Notes: generated by a model not told the origin, from the letters alone. 64,000 bases of DNA from Bdellovibrio sp. qaytius (GCA_004011035.1 CP025734.1:558001-622000), one strand, 5' to 3'; shown: positions 1 to 8,572, counted from the stretch's first letter. Program-made: numbers and translations.

Positions 1-787
1 TCTTACGTAAATTCGTAGAATGATCCGGAACCATTAAGTGATAGCTCTTGTGTTCAGTTTTAACCATGTGGCTAACGAGGTCGATGAGAGCGTCAACTTG
101 TCCGCCCCATTCGTGAATAAAACTTTGTAAGTCAGCGCCTTTGCCATCAATCGCATAAGCTAAAAGTTGGTTGCTGCTGCTCCAAGCGGTGTAAACATTT
201 GAATTCGGAATTTTTAAATATTGTTGAATATCATCAATTGAACGTAACGATCCCACACTGTGTTGTGAGTAAAGTTTTAAGATAGCTTGTGGGTCAACCT
301 GAGTACCTTTTACAAAGCGGGTATTTTCGGTGCGCTGAGTTTGTGGCTCTGTAAAAACGTAAGTGTTTTCGCTGCCGGCTAATTCAAATCCAAATTTTTG
401 ATAGAATTCTGTTTTATCAGTCCACAAAATCACTAAGTCGCAATCTTGGGCGGTAGCCTTTGCTAAACAATTTTGCATATTTAAAGTGCTTAAACCTTGT
501 TGACGGTGAGACGGGTCAGTCACAACCGAGCCAATTGCACCTAATTTGTAGATGGCGTAGGGCGTCTTCGTCACAATCGGTTTAATGAGCGCATGCGATA
601 TAATTTTTTGCTGCTCAGGTGTTGCGCCTTCTTCAGTGATAATACTCATGTTGTGCATATTTGAGGGAGTCAATGCCGTCGGATATTCACTGTTAATGGG
701 CCAAGTTGAATCGGCTCTTAATTGATGATTAAGAAATTCGACAACATGATCGAATTCATGCTGTTCTGGAGATCTAGGCTTTAACAT
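1..787 (-). CDS. GNAT family N-acetyltransferase (3' end outside window)
   Basis: The minus strand is open from an ATG at 787 to the window edge, so only the first 262 residues are seen. The acetyl-CoA-binding region is visible as IGSVVTDPSHRQQGLS, the motif A loop (V-x-x-x-R-x-x-G-L/x) of the GNAT fold, followed by a helix and a segment (LVILWTD...FYQKFGFELAG) like motif B of GNAT enzymes. AGGAG lies about 10 nt upstream of the ATG. The substrate cannot be told. It is divergent from the ferredoxin gene. The fold assignment is good; the function beyond acyl transfer is unknown. Confidence 0.8.
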   Translation of the reverse strand, partial: MLKPRSPEQHEFDHVVEFLNHQLRADSTWPINSEYPTALTPSNMHNMSIITEEGATPEQQKIISHALIKPIVTKTPYAIYKLGAIGSVVTDPSHRQQGLSTLNMQNCLAKATAQDCDLVILWTDKTEFYQKFGFELAGSENTYVFTEPQTQRTENTRFVKGTQVDPQAILKLYSQHSVGSLRSIDDIQQYLKIPNSNVYTAWSSSNQLLAYAIDGKGADLQSFIHEWGGQVDALIDLVSHMVKTEHKSYHLMVPDHSTNLRK

Positions 788-858
788 AATAAAAGTACTC
801 CTATAGTAGAATTATTATAGCTATGAAACGCGATTCTGTGATGGCCAGTTCTATGAAT

Positions 859-887
859 TTGACTTAAGCCCAGAATTTCCTTAGATT
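859..887 (+). promoter_or_regulatory. sigma70-type promoter of ferredoxin-nth
   Basis: TTGACT at 859-864 and TAGATT at 882-887 are separated by exactly 17 nt, and AGGAG plus the ferredoxin ATG (912) follow. The match to the TTGACA/TATAAT pattern is good. The start site is inferred, not shown. Confidence 0.6.
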
Positions 888-911
888 GGCAGCATCTGTA
901 TAGGAGCGTAA

Positions 912-1151
912 ATGGCTGATCTAGGGCAAAAATGGAAAGAAAATAAAGACGGTAAAATCTTTGTCGATCAATCATGTATTGCATGCGATGCCTGTGTGTT
1001 AACAGCTCCAAAAAACTTCACAATGCACGAAGAAGACGGTCACGCGTTTGTAACCAAGCAACCTGACACTCCTGAAGAAGAAGCAGCCGTTAAAGAAGCA
1101 ATGGAAGGCTGTCCCGTAGAAGCCATCGGCGATTTCGGTGACCAAGGCTAA
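912..1151 (+). CDS. single [4Fe-4S] ferredoxin
   Basis: This 79-residue soluble protein carries one cluster-binding pattern: C22-x2-C25-x2-C28 and a distant C67-P68. That is the layout of small one-cluster [4Fe-4S] ferredoxins that act as cytosolic electron carriers. TAGGAG ends six bases before the ATG. Its stop codon overlaps the nth start by one base (TAATG), so the two are translationally coupled. Nth is itself an iron-sulfur protein, but a functional link is only suggested by the coupling. The redox partner is unknown. Confidence 0.9.
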   Translation: MADLGQKWKENKDGKIFVDQSCIACDACVLTAPKNFTMHEEDGHAFVTKQPDTPEEEAAVKEAMEGCPVEAIGDFGDQG

Positions 1152-1813
1152 TGTCCAAAGTTAAAGTCACCAAACCCAAGTCGAGTTCCCTCGACGTTAG
1201 TTGGTGTCTTAACCTTCTTAAGAAAAACTATCCTGACGCACACTGCGCACTTAATTATACAAATCCATTTCAATTATTAATAGCTACGATTCTATCAGCT
1301 CAATGCACTGACGAGCGCGTAAATATCGTCACCAAAGAACTTTTCAAAAAATATAAAAAACCCAGTGAATTAGCTGGTGAAGATGTCTTAGTCATCGAAC
1401 AATATATTCGCTCTGCAGGGTTTTATAAAAACAAAGCTAAAAATATCAAAGCTTGCTGCCAAATTTTAAAAGAAAAACACAATAACTTAGTTCCTAAAAC
1501 ATTAGATGAATTAGTTGAGCTTCCGGGCGTGGGGCGAAAAACCGCAAACGTTGTTTTAGGAAACGCCTACGGTATCGCATCGGGTGTTGTTGTCGATACG
1601 CATGTAACTCGACTAGCAAATCGTTTTGGCTGGGTGAAAATTGTCGACGCCGTTAAGATCGAACAAAAACTGAATGCCATGTTTGATGAATCAGAATGGA
1701 TTATGCTTCCGCACTATTTGATTTCGCATGGTCGAGCGATCTGTAAAGCTAGATCTCCGGACTGCGAGTCATGTTTTTTAGCTACCCGCTGTCCACGTAA
1801 AGGTCTAAGCTAA
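1151..1813 (+). CDS. nth: endonuclease III (DNA glycosylase / AP lyase)
   Basis: This is a base-excision repair enzyme that removes oxidised pyrimidines and nicks the abasic site. The helix-hairpin-helix LPGVGRKTA gives catalytic K130, VVVDTHV gives catalytic D149, and the C-terminal iron-sulfur loop is C198-x6-C205-x2-C208-x5-C214, the exact family spacing. The length (220) fits the family. The start overlaps the ferredoxin stop by one base. It acts on chromosomal DNA in the cytosol. No oddities were seen. Confidence 0.96.
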   Translation: MSKVKVTKPKSSSLDVSWCLNLLKKNYPDAHCALNYTNPFQLLIATILSAQCTDERVNIVTKELFKKYKKPSELAGEDVLVIEQYIRSAGFYKNKAKNIKACCQILKEKHNNLVPKTLDELVELPGVGRKTANVVLGNAYGIASGVVVDTHVTRLANRFGWVKIVDAVKIEQKLNAMFDESEWIMLPHYLISHGRAICKARSPDCESCFLATRCPRKGLS

Positions 1814-1817
1814 TGGC

Positions 1818-2300
1818 ATGCTACAAGCTTATTTTGAAAGTTTAAAATACGTTGGTCATCTGTTACCGATTTCTTTTCTAAGAATTTTTTTAGGATATTT
1901 TTATTTACAGCAAGCTTTTAAAGATTGGACAGTTCACGTGATCGGTAATTCGATGGTGAGCGATTTACTTGTTGAAGCTTTAAATAAAACTCAAATGCCA
2001 TTCTGGTATCGTTTCTTTTTAACAGAGCATTTGATGAGTCACTGGCCGTTTTATGCTTTTGTTCTTGTGGGCATTCAGGCCATCATCGGTATTTCATATT
2101 TGATTGGCTACGTTGTGCGTCCGGCTTCGATCTTGGGTTTATTGCTTTGTTTAAACTATTTAGCTGTCGCAAGTTCTAGCCAAGAATTTTTCTTTAAATT
2201 AATGATCGCTTCACATGTTTTATTAGCATGGGTTGGTGCAGGTCGTTGTTTAGGTTTAGATTATTATTTTTATAAACGTTATCGCGGAATTTGGTGGTAG
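1818..2300 (+). CDS. DoxX-like integral membrane protein
   Basis: This 160-residue protein has about four hydrophobic segments (roughly residues 17-34, 73-92, 98-118 and 127-143) and the N-terminal pattern LRIFLGYFYLQQAFKDW, which resembles the first helix of DoxX/DoxD family proteins. The role of the family is poorly defined; some members are linked to redox processes. It sits 4 nt after nth and 6 nt before the thiB-like gene, so it may be cotranscribed with the thiamine importer genes. The function in this locus is unknown. Confidence 0.7.
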   Translation: MLQAYFESLKYVGHLLPISFLRIFLGYFYLQQAFKDWTVHVIGNSMVSDLLVEALNKTQMPFWYRFFLTEHLMSHWPFYAFVLVGIQAIIGISYLIGYVVRPASILGLLLCLNYLAVASSSQEFFFKLMIASHVLLAWVGAGRCLGLDYYFYKRYRGIWW

Positions 2301-2306
2301 TTTTTA

Positions 2307-3338
2307 ATGAAGCACTTTCTAGCTTTTGTAGCTGTAGTATTTTCTTGTCTGACAGTATTTTATTTTTATCGTGATGATGGCCAGGCCAGTGCTGATTACA
2401 CCAGCCTTAAAGTTTATGGTTCGGGTTCGTTTATTGGTTCATGGGGCCCAGGCCCTAAATTAAAAGAAATTTTTGAAAAACAAACGGGCATCAAAGTCAC
2501 TTATCTTGAAATGTCTGATCCTGCATTAGTCTTTCAAAAAATTTCGTTTGAAGGTATGCAAGCTGTTGGTGATGTGATTTTAAGTTTAGATCAATATGAT
2601 TTAACTCGCTCTGCCGACAAATTAACTTGGAAGTCGATCGATTCTAAAACCACATTGAACTTGCCTGAAACTCTTAAAGAGTTAGATAAAATGGAAAAGT
2701 TTAAAGCTTATGACTGGGCTCCGATTGCATTTGTGGCGCGCGATGATTTAAAAGTATCTATTGAAAAGTTAGATGATTTATTAAAACCAGAACTTAAAGG
2801 CCGCATTGCTTTAGAAGACCCCCGAACAAGTTCGCCAGGCTTAAACTTTTTAGCCTGGATTTATAAAACCAAATCTGAAGGTGATGCGGATTTATTTGTT
2901 AAACACCTGATGGCGCAAGCTCACAGTTTTTCACCAAGCTGGTCAACGGCTTACGGATTATTTAAAAACAAACAGGCTGATATTGTTTTATCGTATGCCA
3001 CTTCGCCAGTTTATCATTTGGTTGAAGAAAAAGACGCCCACTTTACGGCGTTAGAATTTAAAGAAGGCCATCCTGTTCAAGTTGAATTTGCGGGTGTTCC
3101 TGATTCGTGTATTAACTGCGACGCAGGAATTCGTTTTGTTCAGTTTTTACAAACACCAGAAGCTCAAAAAATTATTATGGAAAAGAATTATATGTTTCCG
3201 TTAGTTAAAGGTGTGCAAGAAGGCACGGCTTTTGACGGTGTGAAAAATTTCAAACTTTTACCATTCAAACTTGAAGTTAAAGAGCAATTGCAAAAATGGT
3301 TAGGCACGTGGGCCGAGCATAGAAAAAATGAAGGCTAA
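2307..3338 (+). CDS. thiB: thiamine-type ABC transporter substrate-binding protein
   Basis: This is an exported periplasmic binding protein of 343 residues. The N-terminus is one hydrophobic stretch (residues 3-20) with FSC at 12-14, so it may be a lipoprotein or membrane-tethered. Diagnostic ThiB-like stretches are WGPGP near residue 46, DPRTSSPGLNFLAW near 172, and a Trp/Tyr-rich binding region W-x-x-AYGLF followed by LSYATSPVYH. From family knowledge, ThiB binds thiamine, TMP and TPP. Its 3' end overlaps the permease gene by 11 nt. Thiamine specificity is inferred from family resemblance and gene order; an iron-binding relative is the alternative. Confidence 0.82.
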   Translation: MKHFLAFVAVVFSCLTVFYFYRDDGQASADYTSLKVYGSGSFIGSWGPGPKLKEIFEKQTGIKVTYLEMSDPALVFQKISFEGMQAVGDVILSLDQYDLTRSADKLTWKSIDSKTTLNLPETLKELDKMEKFKAYDWAPIAFVARDDLKVSIEKLDDLLKPELKGRIALEDPRTSSPGLNFLAWIYKTKSEGDADLFVKHLMAQAHSFSPSWSTAYGLFKNKQADIVLSYATSPVYHLVEEKDAHFTALEFKEGHPVQVEFAGVPDSCINCDAGIRFVQFLQTPEAQKIIMEKNYMFPLVKGVQEGTAFDGVKNFKLLPFKLEVKEQLQKWLGTWAEHRKNEG

Positions 3339-4770
3339 AGCAGTAAAGTTACTTTTAGCTTTATTTTTTCTATTTCCATTTTCAGTCTTATTTTTTTATT
3401 TTAAAATTAAATTTGATTATAATTTTGAAGAAATTCTGTGGGCTCTTAAAAACTCATTGATTCAAAGCTTGTCGACAGCTGCGTTATCAGTGTTTTTCGG
3501 TTTCTTTGGCGCGCTAGGCCTTTTGCAAGTTAAAGGGCGTTGGCACCAAGTTTTAAAATTTTTAGTCGCAGTGCCTGTATTTTTACCGTCACTCTTTTCT
3601 ATTTTAATTGGTATATCGATCATTTACTTTACGCCGCTGGGTTCGCTCGGTGTGATTTATTTTCTAACTTTAATCAATATCGGTTTTGCGGCTTCGGTGA
3701 TCTGTGAAGAAATAACTGCGCAATTGGGACAGCTTGGTTTTGTCGGTGAAGTTTACGGTTTAACTAAAACAAAATTTTTATATAAAATCTTGTGGCCACT
3801 AGTTAGAAAATCAGTGGGTTTTGTTTTTATAGTTATCTTTGTGAACTCGATGACCGCATTTACGATTCCATTATTAGTTGGCGGCAGTCGCGGAACTAAC
3901 TTTGAAGTTCTAATTTATGAAAAAATATTCATCGATCAAAATTGGGCCAGTGCAGTGGGGTTGGGTTTGATGCAGTTGGCGATGATCGCTGTGTTTGCCT
4001 TTTTATTACAAAATAGGCCCACATTGGCGGTGCGCGAATTTAAGAGCAGTCGCTTAATAGGTTCATACGTTGGCTTAGCAGGCTTAGCTTTATATATAAA
4101 ATTATATTTTTGGTCTTATATAAAATTATTTTGGGAAAGTTTAGACGCTTATTTTATTCCTGAAATGTTCAATGCCGAATTTTGTACGGCGATTTATAAT
4201 TCTTTAATTTTATTTGTTTTCTGCTTGGCGGTTTTCGCTATTTTATTTCTTGGAGTACTTTATTTAAAATATGAACAGCAAAACTTAAAGTTTATAAACT
4301 TTTTTCTAAATCCATCGTCCGTCTTAGTTGGTTTTGGATTTTACTTGTTGCTGCCAGCTAATCATTTCTTTTATTCAATGTTGAAAATAGCGTTGGTTAT
4401 TGGGGTTGTTAGCTTTGTTGGTTTTATGAAGCTTGTTTTTGAAAACCAAATGCATCTCTTTGAATCTCAAGTCAAAGTGGCAAAGTCTTTTGGCGTAAAT
4501 TATTTACACTTCGTGTTTAAAATTTATTTTCCGCAGATCAAAAAACGACTTCACTATGCGATTTCATTGTTATTTATTTTTTCAGTTTCAGAATTTGGTT
4601 TAATCAAAGTTTCAGGTGCCGAAATTAATACATTAGGCACAGAAATGGCCAGTTATTTATCAAGTTACCGCTCTGAAGGAGCTTTTGTTATTAGTTTAGT
4701 TATTTTAGCGATCTGGCTTATAGCCACGATTATTTCAGGAGCAGCGCTTGGCGTTTATAAAAAATCTTAA
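3328..4770 (+). CDS. thiP: thiamine-type ABC transporter permease
   Basis: This 480-residue protein has roughly twelve hydrophobic helices in two halves, the fused double-permease layout of ThiP and related iron permeases. Each half contains an EAA-like cytoplasmic loop that would contact the ATPase (around EVYGLTKTKFLYKILWP in the first half and AKSFGVNYLHFVFKIYFP in the second). It overlaps the binding-protein gene by 11 nt and the ATPase gene by 23 nt, so the three form a tightly coupled operon. It is somewhat shorter than typical ThiP. It should form the inner-membrane channel of the importer. Confidence 0.82.
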   Translation: MKAKAVKLLLALFFLFPFSVLFFYFKIKFDYNFEEILWALKNSLIQSLSTAALSVFFGFFGALGLLQVKGRWHQVLKFLVAVPVFLPSLFSILIGISIIYFTPLGSLGVIYFLTLINIGFAASVICEEITAQLGQLGFVGEVYGLTKTKFLYKILWPLVRKSVGFVFIVIFVNSMTAFTIPLLVGGSRGTNFEVLIYEKIFIDQNWASAVGLGLMQLAMIAVFAFLLQNRPTLAVREFKSSRLIGSYVGLAGLALYIKLYFWSYIKLFWESLDAYFIPEMFNAEFCTAIYNSLILFVFCLAVFAILFLGVLYLKYEQQNLKFINFFLNPSSVLVGFGFYLLLPANHFFYSMLKIALVIGVVSFVGFMKLVFENQMHLFESQVKVAKSFGVNYLHFVFKIYFPQIKKRLHYAISLLFIFSVSEFGLIKVSGAEINTLGTEMASYLSSYRSEGAFVISLVILAIWLIATIISGAALGVYKKS

Positions 4771-5392
4771 ATATAAAATCGAAAATTTTGTTTTAGATAT
4801 TCCGTCTTTAGAAATAAAAGATAACGAAGTCACTGTGTTGATGGGGCCATCAGGTGCCGGCAAATCCACTTTGTTTAATTTGATCACTGGATTTATTAAA
4901 TACTCTGACTGGCAGTTCGAAATTAACGGTGTTGATCTGGCCAAGAAAGAAATCTCTGATCGCGAATTGGGTGTAGTGTTTCAAAGTTTTGAATTGTTTC
5001 CGCATTTAACAGCGCGTGAAAATATTGAACTTGTTATGCAGTCTCGTAAAAACAATGGTGCGCAGGCTATAGCCGATTTAGAAAAATTTAAAAACATTTT
5101 AAGTCTAACAAACTGTTGGAACACAAAAGCCCAAGTGCTATCGGGTGGAGAAAAACAACGTGTAGCCTTGCTTCGTGCTGTGATGGCAAAACCGCGCATG
5201 CTGTTATTAGATGAACCATTTTCAGCTCTAGATTTAGCAAATAAAGAAGAAGCGCGTAAGCTTGTTAAAAGCGTATTAACAGAATTTAAAATTACGACGT
5301 TGTTAATCAGTCATGATACTAAGGATGCTCAGTATTTTGGGCCTAATTTGGTGCTGATAGATAATGGTCAAATACGACCTGCCTCGTCGTAA
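4748..5392 (+). CDS. thiQ: thiamine-type ABC transporter ATP-binding protein
   Basis: This is the cytosolic ATPase that powers the importer. Walker A GPSGAGKST is at residues 33-41, and the Q-loop (VVFQSFELFPHLTA), the signature LSGGEKQR, Walker B LLLDEPFSALD and the switch His (LISHDT) are all present. It is 214 residues long, in the range of ThiQ. The start is a TTG at 4748 inside the permease gene, chosen because AGGAG lies about 6 nt upstream and no ATG occurs before Walker A. It is the last gene of the operon. Confidence 0.87.
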   Translation: MAFIKNLKYKIENFVLDIPSLEIKDNEVTVLMGPSGAGKSTLFNLITGFIKYSDWQFEINGVDLAKKEISDRELGVVFQSFELFPHLTARENIELVMQSRKNNGAQAIADLEKFKNILSLTNCWNTKAQVLSGGEKQRVALLRAVMAKPRMLLLDEPFSALDLANKEEARKLVKSVLTEFKITTLLISHDTKDAQYFGPNLVLIDNGQIRPASS

Positions 5393-5511
5393 TTACCTCT
5401 GGCTTTTGCCTTAGATGCGATCTAATTTCGCTCTAGATGACCATAAATTTGACAATCAAGTAACTAGGTTAAAACTCAGAGTTAAATTCTCCCTTTTCGG
5501 GCCAAGTCTGC

Positions 5512-5517
5512 TATAAA
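5512..5517 (+). promoter_or_regulatory. extended -10 element, near-leaderless start
   Basis: TGCTATAAA (TG at 5509-5510, TATAAA at 5512-5517) lies 7 nt before the GTG start of the following lipoprotein gene. No clear -35 box and no ribosome-binding site are seen. Confidence 0.45.
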
Positions 5518-5524
5518 GGCCCGA

Positions 5525-6295
5525 GTGAAAAAGCTTATTTCAACACTTATTTTAATGAACGTATTTTTGCTTGTTGGTTGCGGCAGAGGTGATTCGTCGT
5601 CGGCTAAAAATACTAAGCGCTACTCAAATGCGCCGAAAAAAAAATTAAGCGAAGCTGAAAAAGTTAAATTCATTACTCCGACAATTTACTACATCGGCGA
5701 TTACTCAGGAGTTAAGAGTTCGCAATGCAGCGAAACGACTGAGATCAGTTTGCGACGTGAAAAAAGTGATATCGTAAAAATGAATCTGTGTAATAAAGCT
5801 TTTAACGGCTGCAAAATGCAAGGTAGTTGCTACATCGATATCGATGGTCAAAAAACGATGATTAACTATCATAAAAAATTAGATGACGGCAAAATTCAGT
5901 TTATGTTGGTTGATCGTGCTCATTGTAAATATGGAATGGGTGATTCAAGCGATGCTAAACACTCTTTCTCAGAAATGTGCTTAGACCCATTTTATTCGGT
6001 AGCAGCTGACAATTCGATATACCCCTTAGGCACAGTTATTTATATTCCTACAGTTGCAGGCACGGTTTTACCTGATGGTTCAACACATGACGGTTATTTT
6101 ATCGTGCGTGATTCAGGCGGTAATATTGATGGCAACGGGCGCTTTGATTTTTTCACTGGCGACTTTGGTCTTAACGCAAGCAACCCGTTTTTAGACTTAG
6201 GTCTTGGTGGTGAATCAAATTTTGATTACCAAGTTGTATCAGATAGCGATGCTCAAGCCGTACGTGCACATCGTGGATTTCCGCTGCTTAAATAG
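5525..6295 (+). CDS. lipoprotein with C-terminal 3D (double-psi barrel) domain
   Basis: The signal peptide ends in a lipobox, LLVGC with C19, so this is predicted to be membrane-anchored. The C-terminal third shows the 3D-domain signature found in MltA-type transglycosylases and related murein enzymes: IYPLGTVIYIP followed by GYFIVRDSGG and DFFTG, with the conserved aspartates. The middle part has six Cys that could form disulfides. The GTG start follows an extended -10 by 7 nt. A role in cell-wall remodelling is likely from the domain; the precise activity is not known. Confidence 0.75.
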   Translation: MKKLISTLILMNVFLLVGCGRGDSSSAKNTKRYSNAPKKKLSEAEKVKFITPTIYYIGDYSGVKSSQCSETTEISLRREKSDIVKMNLCNKAFNGCKMQGSCYIDIDGQKTMINYHKKLDDGKIQFMLVDRAHCKYGMGDSSDAKHSFSEMCLDPFYSVAADNSIYPLGTVIYIPTVAGTVLPDGSTHDGYFIVRDSGGNIDGNGRFDFFTGDFGLNASNPFLDLGLGGESNFDYQVVSDSDAQAVRAHRGFPLLK

Positions 6296-6388
6296 TTTGT
6301 TGTGTATCTTTCAGCATACTCTCAAGACTGGACTTCTTAGTCACAAATATGACTTCATTTTGTTAAGCGAAAAACCGAAAAATAGACT

Positions 6389-7249
6389 GTGCGTTTAGAT
6401 GGAATGTCGCAAATCTTTTTATCGATTCTTGGTTTAGCCCTTTTTACTTGGGTGGCTAAGTATTTTTTCGTTCTGTATTACTATCGTAAGAAAAAAGAAG
6501 ACATCAATAGACTTGAAGCGCGTGTTGCCGTTTTACGAATGCTTTTAAAAGCTAAGTTAAAGCGCAAAGGTTCGCAGATGCAAGATCAGTATAAAGATGA
6601 AAAAGAGTTTATGGCTTTGGTCATCTCAAAATTAGATTTATTAACGACATTCAATTTTAATCGTACGTCTGACTACGAAGACGTTTTAGATATTTTAACT
6701 GCAGTCTCTGAGGCGATTGATTTACATACGGTTCAGAAAAATCCTGCGCTTTATATGGCTCAACAGGAAAAGATTGCGCAAGACCGCGAAAATTTACTTA
6801 TACAGTCGGGTGAACAAGTCTCTAAGGTTGATGAAAAAGGTGATTCAAAATCTGCAGATGAAATTGATTCGAAAAAAAGATCAATCGTGAATGTGCAGAT
6901 TCCAAAATATGATCGTTGGACTCAGTTACTTAAATATGACAAAGGCAATTTGTATATTGTTAAAGAGATCGTAGAAACGACAGATGACTTAAAAACTAAA
7001 ATCGATCTTTATAATTCTGAACAGGATAATAAAGAGTTGTTGTTACGTGCGCCAGAACCTATTGAAATTGATAGTTTTGAGGGGTTAAAGGCCATCGTTG
7101 ATCGTGATCTAGAGCAAAGCAAGGCTGGTAAAGCCGCGAAGAAACAAAAGAAACAAAAGCTCGACGCTGATCTTATGGCGCTTGATGCTCCAGCTGGAGA
7201 TCCAGCTTCATCGTCTGATTCAGGCAACGGGCAAAGCGGCGCTGCTTAA
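6389..7249 (+). CDS. predicted membrane-anchored coiled-coil protein
   Basis: I do not recognise this protein. It has one N-terminal transmembrane helix (about residues 8-29), then a basic helical stretch (KKKEDINRLEARVAVLRMLLKAKLKRK), further charged helical regions, and a low-complexity tail rich in Lys, Ala, Ser and Gly from about residue 245. The GTG at 6389 gives the longest form; an ATG at 6404 (MSQIFL) is equally plausible and puts the hydrophobic segment nearer the N-terminus. It stands alone upstream of the flagellin locus with a terminator after it. No function is assigned. Confidence 0.65.
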   Translation: MRLDGMSQIFLSILGLALFTWVAKYFFVLYYYRKKKEDINRLEARVAVLRMLLKAKLKRKGSQMQDQYKDEKEFMALVISKLDLLTTFNFNRTSDYEDVLDILTAVSEAIDLHTVQKNPALYMAQQEKIAQDRENLLIQSGEQVSKVDEKGDSKSADEIDSKKRSIVNVQIPKYDRWTQLLKYDKGNLYIVKEIVETTDDLKTKIDLYNSEQDNKELLLRAPEPIEIDSFEGLKAIVDRDLEQSKAGKAAKKQKKQKLDADLMALDAPAGDPASSSDSGNGQSGAA

Positions 7250-7315
7250 TGCAGACGGCTCCGGGAGCCGCCTAAGTCGCCTAATTAAATTAAACTACAT
7301 TTAAATCCAATATAG

Positions 7316-7342
7316 ACCGTTTCGGGATGAAACGGTTTTTCT
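7316..7342 (+). terminator. rho-independent terminator
   Basis: The stem ACCGTTT / AAACGGT has a 7-nt loop and is followed by a T run. It ends the transcript before the flagellin promoter. A second hairpin, CGGCTC / GAGCCG, lies just after the stop codon (7250-7275) without a T run. Confidence 0.75.
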
Positions 7343-7391
7343 CATTTTAGGGCTTTTGCCTTATTCAAATATCCAAATACCGTATAAATAT

Positions 7392-7418
7392 TAAAGTTTT
7401 AACGCAATGTGTCGATAC
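7392..7418 (+). promoter_or_regulatory. FliA (sigma28)-type promoter of flagellin 1
   Basis: TAAAGTTT, 11 nt, then GTCGATAC. The known sigma28 pattern is TAAAGTTT-N11-GCCGATAA, so the -35 is perfect and the -10 matches 6 of 8. The predicted leader is about 75 nt. Confidence 0.75.
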
Positions 7419-7499
7419 TGTGTGTGACTATCGAACTGGACTAAAGGCTTGTCTCGGGTTGGCCATATAGCAGTTCTTTTTAAAAGAAGGAACACACGT

Positions 7500-8327
7500 A
7501 TGTCGCTTCGGATTAACACGAACGTGGCCTCGTTTGGCATTCAAAACGCCATGGCCAAAAGTGAACGCTCAATCGAGAACTCTATGAAGAGTCTCTCCTC
7601 CGGGTCACGCTTTGCTGAGATCAGCACTGACCCTGCATCGAAAGCCATATCAGAAGATCTAAAGAGTGATATCTCGGGTATGCAAGTCGCCAAACGTAAT
7701 GCCGAGCAAGCGGGAAGTTTTGCTTCTATCGCCGAAGGTGGTATGGCCGAGCAATCGAATTTAATTATTCGAATGCGCGAGCTCGCGGTGCAAGCCTCGA
7801 GTGATACGTATTCAGATACTGAGCGCTCGTTTATGCAAACTGAATTTTCAAAACTACAAGAAGAGGTCGATCGTATCGCGCAGACCAGTTCGTTTGGTTC
7901 GCGCAAACTCTTAGATGGAACATCTAAAGATATTGATATTCAAGTCGGCACTAAAGGTGATGCGAATTCGCGAATTACTTTTAGTGCAGACACCGACACC
8001 ACTTTAAGTGGGTTGGGATTAAGTGGTATGACTGTCGACGATAAATCAAATGCGCGTGATGCGCTTGAAGCCTTAGGTGGTGGGTTGGATAAAATCTCGA
8101 TGCAAAGATCTAAATACGGAGCTTTGCAATCGCGCTTAGAATCAGTTCAAAATTATTTATCTTCTTCGATTGAAAACGTGACTGGAGCTAATTCTAAAAT
8201 AGCAGATACAGACGTAGCGAAAGAAGTTTCTGACTTACGTAAAAATCAAATTTTACAGCAATATCAAAGTTCTCTTTTGGCCAATGCTAATGATCAGATG
8301 AGCAATGCTCTACGCTTGATAGCGTAG
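7500..8327 (+). CDS. flagellin 1
   Basis: This is a 275-residue flagellin made only of the conserved D0/D1 ends: N-terminal SLRINTNVASFGIQ, central QASSDTYSDTER, C-terminal LRKNQILQQYQSSLLANAND. It polymerises as the flagellar filament. The start is the ATG at 7500 rather than an upstream in-frame one at 7449, because AAGAAGG precedes it by about 9 nt and the first residues match other flagellins. Its codon choice is less biased to TTA/GCT/TCT than the other two flagellins, suggesting lower expression. It has its own FliA promoter and terminator. Confidence 0.95.
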   Translation: MSLRINTNVASFGIQNAMAKSERSIENSMKSLSSGSRFAEISTDPASKAISEDLKSDISGMQVAKRNAEQAGSFASIAEGGMAEQSNLIIRMRELAVQASSDTYSDTERSFMQTEFSKLQEEVDRIAQTSSFGSRKLLDGTSKDIDIQVGTKGDANSRITFSADTDTTLSGLGLSGMTVDDKSNARDALEALGGGLDKISMQRSKYGALQSRLESVQNYLSSSIENVTGANSKIADTDVAKEVSDLRKNQILQQYQSSLLANANDQMSNALRLIA

Positions 8328-8333
8328 AGCTTA

Positions 8334-8370
8334 TTTTGATCTGTCTTCGATAGACCTTTTTTCTAAAGGG
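8334..8370 (-). repeat. 36-nt hairpin repeat, copy A
   Basis: On the minus strand this reads CCCTTTAG-AAAAAA-GGTC, then TAT-CGAAG-ACA, then GATCAAAA. It is one of four copies in the window (others at 14830, 18692 and 36954). Here it lies in inverse orientation directly after the flagellin 1 stop and overlaps the left edge of the terminator. Confidence 0.7.
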
Positions 8371-8392
8371 CCACCAACGGGTGGCCTTTTTT
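8369..8392 (+). terminator. rho-independent terminator of flagellin 1
   Basis: The stem GGCCACC / GGTGGCC closes on an AACG tetraloop and is followed by six T. Confidence 0.85.
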
Positions 8393-8544
8393 ATTCGAAA
8401 ACCTACTTCAATTTCTAAAAAACTTACTTTGGTCTAGGTGAAGCTAGACCAAAAGCCAGGCCTCCTCAAAAAAAAGTTTAATTAAATTCTATAGTTATCT
8501 CATGGACTTGATGTGATGCGTCAAATAAAAGCTAGACCAAGGGC

Positions 8545-8572
8545 TAAAGTTCACTAGACCTTGGTCCGAAAT
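8545..8572 (+). promoter_or_regulatory. possible FliA-type promoter of flagellin 2
   Basis: TAAAGTTC (8545-8552), 12 nt, then TCCGAAAT. The -35 matches 7 of 8; the -10 is weaker and the spacing one longer than usual. It is embedded in an inverted repeat. The predicted leader would be about 225 nt. Confidence 0.45.

Noticed and set aside
2301-2306. TPP riboswitch expected before a thiamine importer
   Set aside because: Only 6 nt separate the thiB-like gene from the DoxX gene, and no THI-box pattern is seen upstream of DoxX, so no riboswitch is called.
6204-6398. Plus-strand frame bridging the 3D lipoprotein and the next gene
   Set aside because: It overlaps the end of a confident gene, lacks a ribosome-binding site and has no recognisable domain.
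7541-7906. Long minus-strand frame inside flagellin 1
   Set aside because: It has no family features and lies wholly within a certain flagellin gene; it reflects the codon composition of that gene.
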